In this document: positions 9,177-17,709 of the stretch, in pieces
Layout: every line of letters starts with the position of its first letter
Position numbering within the stretch: position 1 is the first letter of the stretch
Assembly (NCBI GenBank): GCA_040221475.1
Contig: JAVKEJ010000053.1
Span: 434,001-498,000, forward strand
DNA length: 64,000 nt
From: WLXB01 sp040221475
GTDB lineage: Bacteria > Pseudomonadota > Alphaproteobacteria > Rhodospirillales > Rhodospirillaceae
Reading direction: 5' to 3'
Position numbers and translations under genes: made by a program
Notes under the pieces: model-generated
Told to the model about the DNA's origin: nothing
Database searches by the model: none
What the model saw: the letters and a program-made list of their open reading frames with translations, nothing else

Positions 9177-10466
9177 TCAGCGTTCTCTAAAAGCTTCGTG
9201 CTTTAATTTCAGAACCGGTTTGATGAGATAGTCGAGGACGGATTTGGTCCCGGTGTGGATATCGACCGTTGCGCCCATCCCTGGTGAAATCAGGTACCCG
9301 TCTTCTTCTTCTCCGAGCCAAGGTTGTGCGGTCTTCACGATCACTTTGAAATACGGTGGCGCGTTCTCAGGCACTGTGGAGTCCGGGGCAACAGAAATAA
9401 CTTCTCCTTCGATGCCACCGTACCGGACAAAATCGTAGGTATCTATTTTGATGGTTGCCGCTTGCCCTTCTTGCACAAACCCTCGATCCATTGGGTTGAG
9501 CCTGACTTCTACCACAAGTGTGTCTTCCGAAGGCACGATATCCAGAATTGGTTCACCAGGCCGGACCACGCCGCCGATGGTGGTGTAGCGCATGTTTTTC
9601 ACAACGCCCGTAATCGGACTGCGGATCGTTGTCCGTGTCTGTTGATCATCGGCGGTGGTTAGCAATTCCCGCGTGCGGGCAATGTTCATTTCAGTTTCGC
9701 CCAAGAGTTCGCGCGCTTCCCGTGCAAACCGTAAATCAAGCTCCTGAATGCGTTCCAAAGCTTCGTCCAATGCGGCCTGGGCACGGGGTAAGGCTTCGTT
9801 CAGGGAGGCAATTTCGCCTTCAAAACTCTCAACTTCGCTTTCGATTTGCAAGTGTTCCATCGGCGATTGCAGCTTATCTTTTAGGAGATCAGCCGACATG
9901 GTCAGGCGTTGTCGCGCGAGACCAAGGTTTGTACGAAAGGCGTTTAGTTTCGCCTCAACCTCGCGCACGTCTTGGGTGCGTTGCACCGCTTGGCCTTCCA
10001 ACACGGATCGCGTGCTGTTCAGTTCGCGCAGCCGCGCATCATAGGCTTGGCGCTCGGCTTCGATGATGTTGTCCATACCACCCGCCATATCGGATGGCAG
10101 TGTGAGAGGTGTGCCGTTGGCTTCTGCTTCAAGCCTGGCTTTGCGTATCAAAAGCCCATCGCGTCTGATTTTGAGTTCTTCGAGATTGGTGACAGTGCCA
10201 GCGAGGTCGAGCTGAACCAGCGGCGCACCTTCGCGCACGGTGTCTCCGTCTCTAACGAACAGGTCATCAATCAATCCGCCTTCCAAATGTTGAATGGTTT
10301 TAATGCGGCCTTGGGGGACAACTTCACCAGGGGCAATGGCAACTTCATCTAAATTGGCAAAGGCAGACCACAGCAAGAACAGGCCAAGAAGACCCATAAT
10401 TAAATAGGTTACGAGGCGCCAATTTGGGGCTTCACTATGCGCTATAAGATCGTCGAGTTGGCTCAT
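9177..10466 (-). CDS. type I secretion periplasmic adaptor, HlyD family
   Basis: Membrane-fusion subunit joining the inner-membrane ABC exporter to a TolC-type channel. From ATG 10466 it is 429 residues; a TTG at 10487 would add 7. One membrane helix lies at about residues 20-40, followed by a lipoyl half-motif (GEVVPQGRIKTIQHLEGG), a long alpha-hairpin of about 150-275 and the second lipoyl half plus beta-barrel (TIRSPITGVVKNM, GGVVRPGEPILDIVPSED). These are the standard HlyD/PrtE/LapC features. The start codon is 1 bp past the stop of the exporter gene, so the two form an operon. Confidence 0.95.
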   Translation of the reverse strand: MSQLDDLIAHSEAPNWRLVTYLIMGLLGLFLLWSAFANLDEVAIAPGEVVPQGRIKTIQHLEGGLIDDLFVRDGDTVREGAPLVQLDLAGTVTNLEELKIRRDGLLIRKARLEAEANGTPLTLPSDMAGGMDNIIEAERQAYDARLRELNSTRSVLEGQAVQRTQDVREVEAKLNAFRTNLGLARQRLTMSADLLKDKLQSPMEHLQIESEVESFEGEIASLNEALPRAQAALDEALERIQELDLRFAREARELLGETEMNIARTRELLTTADDQQTRTTIRSPITGVVKNMRYTTIGGVVRPGEPILDIVPSEDTLVVEVRLNPMDRGFVQEGQAATIKIDTYDFVRYGGIEGEVISVAPDSTVPENAPPYFKVIVKTAQPWLGEEEDGYLISPGMGATVDIHTGTKSVLDYLIKPVLKLKHEAFRER

Positions 10467-10467
10467 A

Positions 10468-12291
10468 TCAGTCTTTGGGTTCCGCAATGGGCTGAACAGC
10501 TTTGAGGTGGGGCGCTTTGCCGCGTGTCGCTGGCGGAGCGGTCATGTCTTGGGATGCAGCCTCGGCGCGTATTTTTGCCATCGCTTCCATAACCTGTCGT
10601 GTTGGTCCAGCCGCCTGGATGCGGCCATGGTCCATGATAACCACATTGTTGCAGGACTGAAGCAGAACCGGGCTGTGTGTAACAACGATGACCGTATGAT
10701 TTTTACCGAGTTCAGCCAGCGTGTTGCGCAGGTTCATCTCCGCGTCTTTGTCGAGGCTGCCGGAGGGCTCGTCCATAACGATCACGGGCGGATCGCCGAC
10801 GAGGGCTCTGGCAATGGCGATGCGCTGGCGCATACCGCCAGATAACAATGTGCCGCTTTCGCCGACAGCCGTACCGTAGCCCTCAGGAAGATCGACAACC
10901 AAAGCATGCGCTTGACCCAGCTTGGAGGCGTGAATGATCTCAGCGTCCGTGGCGTGTGGATGAGATTGGGCGATGTTTTCCCGAATGGTTCCGTTGAACA
11001 GCACACATTCCTGTGGGACGTATCCGATCCAACCGGCGAGGTCTTTACGGGCAAATTGTTTGAGGTCCGCACCGTCGAGCAGCACCCGCCCGGTGACAGG
11101 CGTGTAAAGTCCCAGAATCAATTTGAGCAGGGTCGACTTACCACTGCCGTTGGCCCCCATGATCGCGGTTACGCCACCGGGGTTAATGTCCAGTTTGATG
11201 GCGTCAACAACGCGCGGCGTCTGCTCGCCATATCTGAACGACGTATCCTCGAGCGTGATCCGTCCTTTCGGGCGTTCCATTGTGATGCTGCTGTGTTGTT
11301 TATCATCTGCCTCAGCAAACAAACTACCAAGCCGGTCAACAGACTGACCAAAGGAGACATAATTGCGCCAAGCGCCCACCAGTTGATTGAGCGGCCCAAG
11401 GAGACGTCCGCTCAACATATTTGCGGCGATCAGGCCGCCAATGGTCAGCTCTTGATTCATGATCGCGACTGCGCCAACAGTGGTCATGGCGACGGTTGTG
11501 AACATTGTGAGTCCATGCCCGGCGTTGACAAAGGAGTCTGTTTTGGTGCCGCGAATGATCGACTGCTGAATGGTGTCAGCTTGACGATCCTCCCACATAG
11601 GACGCAGGTGGTCTGACATGGCCAAAGCTTTGACCGTGCCGCGTCCCATGATCATTTCAGACACCAGGGCGTCGCGGCTTAAGATTTTTGTTTTTTCGTC
11701 TTCGGCCGCTGCGGCGACGATTTTGCCCGACCGCCAGGCCAGCACAACAAAAATGGCAAAAGCGATCACCAGCACCCAGGCCACAGGCCAGGCGATGAGA
11801 AAGACAACGGTGAGAAAGAGGATCGCGAACGGCAGGTCAGCGCATAAAATGGCTGAGGCCCCAGACAAGGTTGATCTGACGGCCTCGACATCCCGAAACA
11901 GCAGTTGCCAATAGGAAGCTGGGCGGCTTTCGAGGCTGCGCAGGGGAAGCGCCATGATTTTTTCAAAAAGGCGCCGGCTCACAGCCACGTCAAGGCGCAG
12001 GGCGACGTTCTGCATCACCTTTGCACGGGTCTGGCGCAGGACAAAGTCAAAGGCAATGACCACAGCCATCCCAATGACGAGGCCCTGCAATGTCGTCATT
12101 CCGGCATGAAAAACCACGCGATCATAAACTTGTAGGACGAATACTGGGACCGCGACTGCCAGCAGGTTCACGAACAAAGAAACTGCCAGAACCTCTTTAA
12201 ACATAGGCCGCAGCGGAGCAATGAACTCCTTAAGCCACACGCGGTTGGGGCCACCCAGAAACGTCGGTGCAGTTTCGTTTGTCTCAGACAT
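10468..12291 (-). CDS. type I secretion ABC transporter, permease/ATPase
   Basis: Inner-membrane exporter of 607 residues that drives one-step secretion of a large protein, usually with a C-terminal RTX signal. An exporter-type membrane domain with about six helices covers residues 35-310. The ATPase domain has Walker A GANGSGKST at about 379, the signature LSGGMRQR at about 480 and Walker B VIVMDEPSGSLD at about 502. There is no N-terminal C39-like domain of about 130 residues, so it is the PrtD-length class rather than HlyB or the full LapB type. The C-terminal 40 residues are a Pro/Ala-rich tail. It is followed at once by the HlyD adaptor. No candidate substrate is encoded in the window. 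Confidence 0.95.
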   Translation of the reverse strand: MSETNETAPTFLGGPNRVWLKEFIAPLRPMFKEVLAVSLFVNLLAVAVPVFVLQVYDRVVFHAGMTTLQGLVIGMAVVIAFDFVLRQTRAKVMQNVALRLDVAVSRRLFEKIMALPLRSLESRPASYWQLLFRDVEAVRSTLSGASAILCADLPFAILFLTVVFLIAWPVAWVLVIAFAIFVVLAWRSGKIVAAAAEDEKTKILSRDALVSEMIMGRGTVKALAMSDHLRPMWEDRQADTIQQSIIRGTKTDSFVNAGHGLTMFTTVAMTTVGAVAIMNQELTIGGLIAANMLSGRLLGPLNQLVGAWRNYVSFGQSVDRLGSLFAEADDKQHSSITMERPKGRITLEDTSFRYGEQTPRVVDAIKLDINPGGVTAIMGANGSGKSTLLKLILGLYTPVTGRVLLDGADLKQFARKDLAGWIGYVPQECVLFNGTIRENIAQSHPHATDAEIIHASKLGQAHALVVDLPEGYGTAVGESGTLLSGGMRQRIAIARALVGDPPVIVMDEPSGSLDKDAEMNLRNTLAELGKNHTVIVVTHSPVLLQSCNNVVIMDHGRIQAAGPTRQVMEAMAKIRAEAASQDMTAPPATRGKAPHLKAVQPIAEPKD

Positions 12292-12451
12292 GCTTGATAT
12301 TTATCCCTTTTCTGGGGTGAAGCATAGCAGGCCGTTGTTAAGATGTGACCAGGAAGATGTTGCCGGAAGGATGTGAAAGGGAATGTGGAAATTTCCTGTT
12401 CTGTCGAGCACGGACCGGTTAGTGTGACTCTAACAACTTTAATGGGGCGTC

Positions 12452-14851
12452 TTGGGGGCTGCCGTGCGCGACGATACGGTCATTGGGGAAGATGACATCT
12501 CTCGGAAAGATGGTGCCACGCCGAAGGCGAGGGGGCGACGTCTGCTTGCGCGCATGGAACTTGGCCGCTTTATCTCAATCCGTTGGTGGTGGCGGTGGTT
12601 CAATAAATCACTTATTCAAACCGGGCGGTTGACCACTCTGCTCGGGCTTGTGGGCCTGATCTGGATCCGAAATGAAGATCCGGAATTGTTGCGTCTTATT
12701 CGTGCCAAGACCTTCGATACCTATCAGCAGATAAAACCAAGAGAGTTTATGGGCGGCGCGTCACAGGTAGTGATCGTCGATCTTGATGAAAAAAGCCTAG
12801 ATGAATATGGCCAGTGGCCCTGGCCCCGCACTCGTTGGGCGGACCTGGTTACAAAGTTAACCGAGCTTGGGGCAAGTGCCGTTGTTTTTGATATCGTGTT
12901 CCCGGAAGTGGACACGACCTCTGTTGCCGGATTGGCAGACACCATTCCCGGGATTACGGAAGAAACCCGCAACACGCTGAAAGCCGTACCGACAAATGAC
13001 GACATCTTTGCGGCGGCGATTAAAGAAAGCGGGCGCGTGGTGATGGGGCATACGCCATTGTCTGTGGTGCGATCTGACCCTGGATACACGCGATCCTCCA
13101 TTCGCGGTGAATTGGGGGCTGATCCAAGACCGTGGTTGGAGGATCACCCCTTTATTCTCCGCAACGTTGAAGTTCTGGACCGGGCCGCAGAGGGGCGGGG
13201 TGTCTTCAGTGTTGCGGAAGACCGCATTGATGGCATTGTCCGGCGTGTGTCTATGGCGCTTGCCAGTCCCGAGGGAATATTTCCATCGCTGTCCCTGGAG
13301 GCCATTCGCGTTCATCTCGGTGCCCGCAACGTCATTGTTGAAACTGATGAAATCGATGGACTGCAACGCATCATTCTTCAAAAACTGCGTCCGGTACGAG
13401 AGAACATCGAGATTCCTGTCGACCGCACGGCCCGTATTTGGGTTTATTATACACCGAACAGCGAGTATCGCGCCAACTACGTTGCTGCAGCGGACGTGCT
13501 GGGCGGGCGCGTTGCAGACAATAGATTCGAAGGCAAGATTGCCCTCATCGGCACCTCATCCCAGGGCCTGTTCGATGTTCGTGCAACGCCGCTTGATCCT
13601 GTATTACCTGGGGTGGAAGTCCACGCGAATCTGATCGAAAACATCTTAAACAATACCCAACTCACCCGTCCTGCCGTTGCCGATGGTTATGAAGTGTTGG
13701 CCGCCATCGCCATCGGGTTGGTGATGATTATCGTTACGCCGCTTCTGGGTGCGCGTATTTCGATGCTGTTTTTTCTGGCGGGAACGTCTTTCGCGATCTG
13801 GTTCTCTTGGAACGCCTTTTCCACGCGCCTCGAACTCTGGGATCCCGGTTTCCCGGTGATGGTTGCGATCATTTTTTACGGCTTTTTGACCTATGCAGCA
13901 TTCATTCGGGAAGAGGCCCAGAAAAAGCAGGTGCGCTCCGCATTTGGACAATATTTGTCGCCCGATCTCGTTAAGAAACTGGCCGATGATCCGGATCAGC
14001 TTGCCCTCGGCGGCGAGATGCGTGAGATGACATTTATGTTCTGCGACATCCGTGGTTTTACGTCGATCTCAGAACTGTTTGATGCGCAGGGTTTGACGCG
14101 CCTGATCAACCGATTCCTGACCCCCATGACCAATATTATCCTGGCCAACAGCGGCACCATCGATAAGTACATGGGCGACTGCATTATGGCGTTTTGGAAT
14201 GCGCCATTGTTGGACGAAGATCACTCCAGAGATTCCTGCAAGTCGGCCTTGTTGATGGTCGAAGGTCTAAAAGTATTAAACGAAGAGTTGCGCTTGGAAG
14301 CGGAAGCAGAAGAGCGTGAGCATCGGCCCATTAAAATTGGTATCGGCCTTAATTCTGGCGAAGCGTGTGTTGGGAATATGGGGTCTGAACAGCGCTTCGA
14401 CTATTCCGTTCTCGGCGATAATGTGAACCTCGCCTCTCGTCTTGAGGGACAGTCCAAGGCCTATGGCGTTACGATTGTGCTGGGCGATAACACGGTGCAT
14501 TTGGCACCAGATTACGCATCAGTTGAACTCGACTTGATCAAAGTGAAGGGCAAAACGGAAGCGGTTCGCATCTTTGCCTTGATGGGCGATCCGGCGTTTG
14601 CCAAGAGCGAAGAATTTAAAGCCCTTAAGAAAATTCATGACCGGGTTCTGGTTGAGTATCGCAAACAAAACTGGGACGGTGCCAAGGCCGCAATGGACGA
14701 GGCGCGGCAGCTGATTTCTGGGGCCTCAGGGCAGGGCTATATTCATGAGCTGACCGGACTCTATGCTCTGTATGAGTCGCGGATTGAAGAGTACAAATTA
14801 GACCCACCACCAGCAGATTGGGACGGCGTCTTCGTGGCCACCAGCAAATAG
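12452..14851 (+). CDS. CHASE2 domain adenylate/guanylate cyclase
   Basis: Membrane sensor that makes a cyclic nucleotide. Of 799 residues, the first about 75 are cytoplasmic with a helix near 55-70. A periplasmic CHASE2 domain follows (about 85-400, with VIVDLDEKSLDEYGQWPWPR). Three closely spaced membrane helices lie at about 413-480. A class III cyclase domain covers about 505-690. Both metal-binding aspartates are present: FCDIRGFTSIS (about 531) and YMGDCIMAFWNAP (about 575). The QRFDYSVLGDNVNLASRLE block is also intact, so it should be active. It starts at TTG 12452 or GTG 12464. It sits on the opposite strand between the exporter and TolC genes, with its own 160-bp promoter region. Confidence 0.93.
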   Translation: MGAAVRDDTVIGEDDISRKDGATPKARGRRLLARMELGRFISIRWWWRWFNKSLIQTGRLTTLLGLVGLIWIRNEDPELLRLIRAKTFDTYQQIKPREFMGGASQVVIVDLDEKSLDEYGQWPWPRTRWADLVTKLTELGASAVVFDIVFPEVDTTSVAGLADTIPGITEETRNTLKAVPTNDDIFAAAIKESGRVVMGHTPLSVVRSDPGYTRSSIRGELGADPRPWLEDHPFILRNVEVLDRAAEGRGVFSVAEDRIDGIVRRVSMALASPEGIFPSLSLEAIRVHLGARNVIVETDEIDGLQRIILQKLRPVRENIEIPVDRTARIWVYYTPNSEYRANYVAAADVLGGRVADNRFEGKIALIGTSSQGLFDVRATPLDPVLPGVEVHANLIENILNNTQLTRPAVADGYEVLAAIAIGLVMIIVTPLLGARISMLFFLAGTSFAIWFSWNAFSTRLELWDPGFPVMVAIIFYGFLTYAAFIREEAQKKQVRSAFGQYLSPDLVKKLADDPDQLALGGEMREMTFMFCDIRGFTSISELFDAQGLTRLINRFLTPMTNIILANSGTIDKYMGDCIMAFWNAPLLDEDHSRDSCKSALLMVEGLKVLNEELRLEAEAEEREHRPIKIGIGLNSGEACVGNMGSEQRFDYSVLGDNVNLASRLEGQSKAYGVTIVLGDNTVHLAPDYASVELDLIKVKGKTEAVRIFALMGDPAFAKSEEFKALKKIHDRVLVEYRKQNWDGAKAAMDEARQLISGASGQGYIHELTGLYALYESRIEEYKLDPPPADWDGVFVATSK

Positions 14852-14922
14852 AATTGTCATTGCTAATCCGCGCTGGCGGCTAAAAATATATCAGGTTTTC
14901 GTGGCCGCTCAGGTTGAAGCGC

Positions 14923-16227
14923 TTAGGAGTTCGGGATGACTTGATCAAGACGTCCCATGGCAATCAGCAACTGATAGGCGGCAACCCGCGCATCAAAAAG
15001 CGCCGATGTGTAATTGATCCGCGCGTTGAACACTTCGTTCTCCGCATCCAACACATTCAGCGCGGTTTCTTGGCCGTTTTCCCGCAAGCGCTCGCGCGCA
15101 TCAAAAACCTCGGCGGCAATATTTACGGCGTTATCAAGCAAATCCACACGCTCTCGGGCCGTCATCAGAGACTGCCAAGCAAGGCGGGTTTGTTCTTCAA
15201 TCTTGCGACGGGTCTGTACATAATCCGCCTGGCGCGCCTGGTAAGTATAGGCGGCGCCTTTGGTGCGCGACTTGGTGCTTAACCCGTTAAACAGGTTCCA
15301 GTTGGCGCGCACCTTGAGGGAGTAGTCGCGGCGAATGCCGGGCACTCCGTTAAAGTCGTCCTCGTAGTTTCCTTCGGCGACAACATCAATGGTTGGTAAG
15401 TACTCTGACTGCACACCTTCACGGTTTTGATCGGCAATCTCGATCTGACGTTGGCCAGATTTCACAGCAGGGTTCTCTGCCAGAGCAATGCCAATGGCAT
15501 CGTCTAAAGATTTCGGCAAAAGCGCATTCGGCGGTGCTGGTAAATTCATCGCCGCTTGTTCAGGCGGGTGATTGAAGACTTGTAAGTATCGGCTAAGGGC
15601 ATCTTGAAGCGCCCCCTGAACCGACACTTTACGCTCTAAGGCGATCTGTAATCGCGACTTGGCTTGCAGGACATCTACCGCAATCCCAGAACCGCGTTGA
15701 ACACGCTCGTCTTCTAACTGCAACTGCCGGCGAATGTTGTCTTCATTTTGGCTCGACAGATCTAACAGCTGCGATTGGCGCAGCACATCCAGGTACGAGG
15801 TCACCCCTTCAAACATGATGGATTGACGAACACTGGTGAGGGTGATGTCGGCGATATCGCGCTGAAGTTTGGACGAAATGCGGTTAGACGACTTCAGACC
15901 ACCATCATAGACATTTTGAGTGAGGGACAGTCCCCATGTTTCCGTGCCGCTCTCCAGTGGTCCGTCTGGCGTAGACCGCAATGCGGCAGTGCTGACACGT
16001 TGCTGTCCTGCATCTGCGGTCAGGTCGAGCTGGGGCAGGTAAGGTGAAAACGCAGCCCGCACATTTTGTTCTGCGGATTTTACTTGAAACCGGTTGGATT
16101 GAATCAGGGGGTGGTTTGCGACCAGATCCGAGAGCTCCTCAATAAGTGGAGCCGCTACGGTTGGCGATTGAAGAGAAACCAACGCCACAGCAGCCGTGGC
16201 CATGAACACAACTTTTCTGTAAATCAC
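14923..16227 (-). CDS. TolC family outer-membrane channel protein (type I secretion)
   Basis: Trimeric outer-membrane/periplasmic tunnel protein of 434 residues. A signal peptide ends near residue 25 (VAA). The mature protein shows the two repeated OEP modules with long helices, with characteristic positions such as VTSYLDVLRQ, GSGIAVDVLQAKSRL and NGQETALNVLDAENE. It is not the general tolC, which lies at 17710. Its proximity to the HlyD/ABC pair, with only the cyclase between, makes it the likely third subunit of that secretion system. It is transcribed separately, on the same strand as the exporter. Confidence 0.92.
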   Translation of the reverse strand: MIYRKVVFMATAAVALVSLQSPTVAAPLIEELSDLVANHPLIQSNRFQVKSAEQNVRAAFSPYLPQLDLTADAGQQRVSTAALRSTPDGPLESGTETWGLSLTQNVYDGGLKSSNRISSKLQRDIADITLTSVRQSIMFEGVTSYLDVLRQSQLLDLSSQNEDNIRRQLQLEDERVQRGSGIAVDVLQAKSRLQIALERKVSVQGALQDALSRYLQVFNHPPEQAAMNLPAPPNALLPKSLDDAIGIALAENPAVKSGQRQIEIADQNREGVQSEYLPTIDVVAEGNYEDDFNGVPGIRRDYSLKVRANWNLFNGLSTKSRTKGAAYTYQARQADYVQTRRKIEEQTRLAWQSLMTARERVDLLDNAVNIAAEVFDARERLRENGQETALNVLDAENEVFNARINYTSALFDARVAAYQLLIAMGRLDQVIPNS

Positions 16228-16429
16228 TTAAAACTTCCCCAAGACCGCTCGCAAAACGCGAACGATAGACCCGAACTTTCGACTAGCTTTATATCCTGCT
16301 GAATAACGACCGGTCAAACTTCTAGAGTTTTAGATTTTGGTCGAAACCGGTTTGTTTGAGCAGGGTCAAAGCCTCGAGCATCAAGCCGCGGTTGGCTCGT
16401 GCAGTTGTTGATGATCAGGAGCAGAAATA

Positions 16430-16504
16430 TGGCTCCGGCGGTAGGATTCGAACCTACAACCCTTCGATTAACAGTCGAATGCTCTACCATTGAGCTACGC
16501 CGGA
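16430..16504 (-). tRNA. tRNA-Asn (GTT)
   Basis: On the minus strand the sequence folds as a full cloverleaf of 75 bases, including an encoded CCA end. The acceptor arm is TCCGGCG/CGCCGGA, the D arm is GCTCAATGGTAGAGC, the anticodon loop CTGTTAA gives GTT, and the T arm contains GGTTCGAATCC. The discriminator base is G. It is 8 bp downstream of tRNA-Cys and probably co-transcribed with it. Confidence 0.97.
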
Positions 16505-16512
16505 CCACTGCT

Positions 16513-16587
16513 TGGAGGCCGAGGCCGGAATCGAACCGACGTACACGGATTTGCAGTCCGCTGCATCACCACTCTGCCACTCGGCCC
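16513..16587 (-). tRNA. tRNA-Cys (GCA)
   Basis: On the minus strand this is a complete cloverleaf of 75 bases with an encoded CCA. The acceptor arm is GGGCCGA/TCGGCCT-side, the anticodon loop CTGCAAA gives GCA, the T loop is GGTTCGATTCC, and the discriminator is U as is usual for Cys. It precedes tRNA-Asn in the direction of transcription; the shared promoter should lie at about 16590-16680. Confidence 0.97.
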
Positions 16588-16757
16588 GAGACCACCTAAT
16601 TTCGCTTAGCCTCATCGCGGTTTAACGTACCGCGAAGCGGCGTTTTATAGAAGCGCCTGCTATGTCGGTCAAGCGCCCATAGACCCTGGAGTATAAACAA
16701 ATCGACCGTGCGGCCTAGTTCCTAGGGTTCTTCTGTCTTTTGCCGTGTTTAGCATGA

Positions 16758-16786
16758 TTGAGTTGAGGCTTGCGGTTGGGTATAAG
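16758..16786 (+). promoter_or_regulatory. putative sigma70 promoter for the methyltransferase-like gene
   Basis: TTGAGT (16758-16763) and TATAAG (16781-16786) are separated by exactly 17 bp. A transcript from here would have a leader of about 55 bases before ATG 16849. This is an assignment from consensus only. Confidence 0.45.
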
Positions 16787-16848
16787 CGGGCACCGGACAT
16801 CATTCGTGAGCTGCGGGCTTTGTCCTGCCTAATTGAAAGAGATCCCAT

Positions 16849-17499
16849 ATGGATTTTGAACTCGCACGGCGCAACATGGTTGCCAGCCAAGTCAGGACCA
16901 ATGAGGTCACTGATCCACTTGTTATTGACGCAATTGGCAAGGTGCCACGGGAGCGGTTTTTGCCGACGGCCCGTCAGTATCTTGCCTATATTGATGAAGA
17001 CTTCGAGATTACATCCGGGCGGTGGCTCATGGAGCCAATGGTCGCGGCACGGCTGCTACAACTCGCTGATATCCAACCCAGCGATCATGCGCTGGTTCTC
17101 CCCTGCGGCAGCGGCTATATCGCCGCTGTTCTTGCGCACATGGCGGGATCTGTTGTCGCTGTCGAAGCAGACGGTCCGGTTAAGGATGGTGCTGTTAAGC
17201 TGCTTTCGGACTTAGGCGCTGATACAGTTGCCGTAGTGTCTGGAACGGTTGCCGATGGATGCCCAGGCCAGGCCCCGTTTGATGTTATTGTCTTTGATGG
17301 GGCAGTTTCAGAAGTGCCTGTGTCCATTATGGAGCAGTTGGCTGATGGCGGACGTTGTGTTGCGGTGGTGCAATCAGGTCCGGTTGGACGAGCTACATTG
17401 ATTCAACGCACCGGCGCAGCATTTGGACGGCGGACGGAATTTGACGCCAGTGTGCCGACACTTCCTGAATTTACAGCGAAGCCCTCTTTTGTTTTTTAG
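16849..17499 (+). CDS. protein-L-isoaspartate O-methyltransferase family protein
   Basis: Rossmann-type SAM-dependent methyltransferase homologue of 216 residues. The opening MDFELARRNMVASQVRTNEV and KVPRERFLP are those of the Pcm family. The SAM motif I position reads ALVLPCGSGYIAAVLA instead of the canonical LEIGTGSGYQ. The TISQP-type substrate motif is replaced by RWLMEPMVAARLL. Several catalytic-region residues therefore differ from the true Pcm encoded at 51797, and it may have another substrate. It lies upstream of tolC and popZ, an arrangement common in Alphaproteobacteria. Confidence 0.85.
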   Translation: MDFELARRNMVASQVRTNEVTDPLVIDAIGKVPRERFLPTARQYLAYIDEDFEITSGRWLMEPMVAARLLQLADIQPSDHALVLPCGSGYIAAVLAHMAGSVVAVEADGPVKDGAVKLLSDLGADTVAVVSGTVADGCPGQAPFDVIVFDGAVSEVPVSIMEQLADGGRCVAVVQSGPVGRATLIQRTGAAFGRRTEFDASVPTLPEFTAKPSFVF

Positions 17500-17709
17500 G
17501 TCTTAGTAGGCCGCCTGCGGCCGCTTAAAAGCAAACCCAATACGCTCCGCTTTCGTATACAAGTTGAATTTGAAGAATGCCGAACGTCCCTGCGGCTCTG
17601 CAGTTTTAGTTACCTTCCGTTACACCTTTTGCGGTGGCAATCTGACCGTGATTCAGTTAGGTAAACAGCGTTAAAAGCTCGAGTAGCCCTATGTCGAGGA
17701 TAAAATACA

